From: Ruminococcaceae bacterium UBA6857
Lineage (GTDB): Bacteria; Bacillota; Clostridia; Oscillospirales; Acutalibacteraceae
Assembly: GCA_002451715.1 (NCBI GenBank)
Contig: DKDD01000100.1
Span: forward strand, 10,259-16,790
Length of the DNA: 6,532 nt
Direction of reading: 5' to 3'
A model generated the notes under the pieces. The model saw only the letters and a list, made by a program, of their open reading frames with translations. It was not told the DNA's origin and ran no database searches. The number at the start of each line of letters is the position of its first letter. Position 1 is the first letter of the stretch. Of this stretch, positions 5,600-6,532 are shown piece by piece. The translations under genes and the position numbers were made by a program.

Positions 5600-6166
5600 A
5601 TGCAAACAAACATTAAAACCAAAGTTCTTCCCCGTCTTTCTTTCAAGGCGCAGACCCTTGCGCTTGTGACCGCACTTGTTTCTGCGGTTGCGCTTCCGCA
5701 AATTTTTCATCTTGTCGGAGCCGTTTCCGACCTTGGAACAACAATCGGCGCCTCGTTCTTGCCGATGCACCTTCCGATAATCATTGTCGGCTTCATTGCA
5801 GGCCCATATGCCGGACTTGTTGCCGGTGCGCTTGCTCCGGTAATCAGCTTTTTCCTTTCTGGAATGCCGACAATCGCAATGCTTCCGCTGATGATTCCGG
5901 AAATTTCGGCATACGGCCTTTTTGCAGGTTTGCTCAGAAACACTAAGCTTCCCGCATTCGGAAAACTTCTTTCGGTTCAGCTTCTCGGAAGAGCTGCGCG
6001 CGCAATTGCAACGGTTGCGGTTGTTCTTTTTGTTTCGAACACGCCGATCACCCTTTCTTCAATTTACACAAGCATTCTCACCGGTCTTCCCGGAATTCTC
6101 ATTCAATGGGCGATTCTTCCGCTTCTTCTCTATTTTGTTAAAGAAAAGTTTGGAGAGGAAATCTGA
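5600..6166 (+). CDS. ECF transporter S component (substrate unknown)
   Basis: This 188-residue, very hydrophobic protein has about six predicted membrane helices (~17-37, 50-68, 70-88, 92-112, 125-147, 158-180). That is the size and topology of energy-coupling-factor S components, the membrane subunits that bind a vitamin or precursor and pair with the shared EcfT-EcfA-EcfA' module to import it. The FLPMHLPIIIVGFIAGPYAGLVAG stretch is the S-component-like signature (spanning ~53-76). The exact substrate cannot be told. ATG 5600 is chosen over an upstream in-frame GTG (5564), because AAGGAG (5586-5591) sits 8 bases before it and the GTG lies inside the leader hairpin. No EcfA or EcfT gene is nearby, consistent with a group II S component that shares an energising module encoded elsewhere. 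The gene is followed after 60 bases by the aldo/keto reductase with no visible terminator between them. Confidence 0.82.
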   Translation: MQTNIKTKVLPRLSFKAQTLALVTALVSAVALPQIFHLVGAVSDLGTTIGASFLPMHLPIIIVGFIAGPYAGLVAGALAPVISFFLSGMPTIAMLPLMIPEISAYGLFAGLLRNTKLPAFGKLLSVQLLGRAARAIATVAVVLFVSNTPITLSSIYTSILTGLPGILIQWAILPLLLYFVKEKFGEEI

Positions 6167-6226
6167 GCAAACAAAAATTAAACGTCGGAAACCAAAAATT
6201 ATTTTTTCAGAAAGGTTATAATTGCT

Positions 6227-6532
6227 ATGATCTACAGAAAATTTAAAGACAAAGAAATTTCCGCGCTTGGCTTCGGTTCAATGCGCCTTCCCGTAATTGA
6301 CAAAAACGATTCGAAAATTGACGAAGAAAAAGCAGCCGTCATTGTTGACGAAGCTTATAACGGCGGAATCAATTATTTTGACACCGCCTGGGGATATCAC
6401 GGCGGAAACAGCGAAATCGTGATGGGAAAACTGCTCAAAAAATATCCGCGCAACAGCTTTTATCTTGCAACAAAGTTCCCCGGCTACGACCTTTCGAACA
6501 TTGACAAGGTTGAAGAAATTTTTGAAAAGCAG
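6227..6532 (+). CDS. Aldo/keto reductase, N-terminal part (3' truncated)
   Basis: The window holds the first 102 codons and runs off the end in frame. The N-terminus MIYRKFKDKEISALGFGSMRLP is the first strand and turn of the AKR barrel. Three of the four catalytic residues are visible: Asp52 in YFDTAWGY, Tyr57 and Lys83 in LATKFP; the histidine would lie just beyond the end. Family members reduce carbonyl compounds with NAD(P)H in the cytoplasm. The FDTAWGYHGGNSE and KFPGYDLSN stretches resemble the clostridial AKR group of ~370-390 residues that carries a C-terminal ferredoxin-like 4Fe-4S domain, but that part is outside the window. The ATG has only a weak AAAGG (6211-6215) at 11 bases. The 60-base gap behind the ECF gene lacks a terminator, so read-through is possible. 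Substrate unknown. Confidence 0.93.
   Translation, partial: MIYRKFKDKEISALGFGSMRLPVIDKNDSKIDEEKAAVIVDEAYNGGINYFDTAWGYHGGNSEIVMGKLLKKYPRNSFYLATKFPGYDLSNIDKVEEIFEKQ

Noticed and set aside
6217..6222. TATAAT directly before the aldo/keto reductase as a promoter.
   Set aside because: It lies only four bases before the ATG and has no -35 hexamer at 16-18 bases (the spot reads AAAAAT). It would imply a leaderless mRNA, and the weak ribosome binding site at 6211-6215 is the simpler reading.

Overview
This window reads like chromosomal DNA from a strictly anaerobic Gram-positive bacterium, most likely a Clostridia-type Firmicute (Oscillospiraceae/Ruminococcaceae-like by impression). The reasons are strong AGGAGG-type ribosome binding sites, TTG starts alongside ATG, a clostridial-style rubrerythrin, an orphan ECF transporter S component and a clostridial-type aldo/keto reductase. 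Base composition and codon use look uniform, with no insertion sequence, integrase, tRNA, rRNA or CRISPR array. The assignment is from protein character only, not from a marker gene.

Layout: (1) 1-310 is the C-terminal end of an unidentified plus-strand protein. It ends at a perfectly palindromic hairpin (324-349) that also terminates the convergent rubrerythrin gene (370-906, minus). (2) 907-1167 is a divergent intergenic region with a good promoter for the rightward operon, a structured leader and a weak candidate promoter for rubrerythrin. (3) 1168-4824 is a tight three-gene operon: an alpha/beta hydrolase, a membrane-anchored MurF-like ligase and a D-Ala-D-Ala ligase-like ATP-grasp enzyme. 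It ends in a strong terminator shared with (4) a convergent minus-strand gene for a small exported Ig-like protein (4901-5338), which has its own promoter. (5) 5412-5599 is a leader and promoter region with mutually exclusive hairpins, followed by an ECF-type S component (5600-6166). (6) The window closes inside an aldo/keto reductase gene (6227 onward).

The centre of interest is the operon in (3). A Ddl-like enzyme makes a D-Ala-D-Ala-type dipeptide, and MurF normally ligates it to UDP-MurNAc-tripeptide. Here the MurF-like protein lacks the usual N-terminal substrate-binding domain and instead carries about five transmembrane segments. The Ddl-like partner carries Gly/Lys/Ala repeats both inside its active-site omega-loop region and as a C-terminal tail. 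An alpha/beta hydrolase is co-transcribed. Together this suggests a membrane-localised variant or side branch of peptidoglycan-precursor (or other D-amino-acid dipeptide) assembly. That role is inference; the enzyme families and architecture are visible in the sequence.
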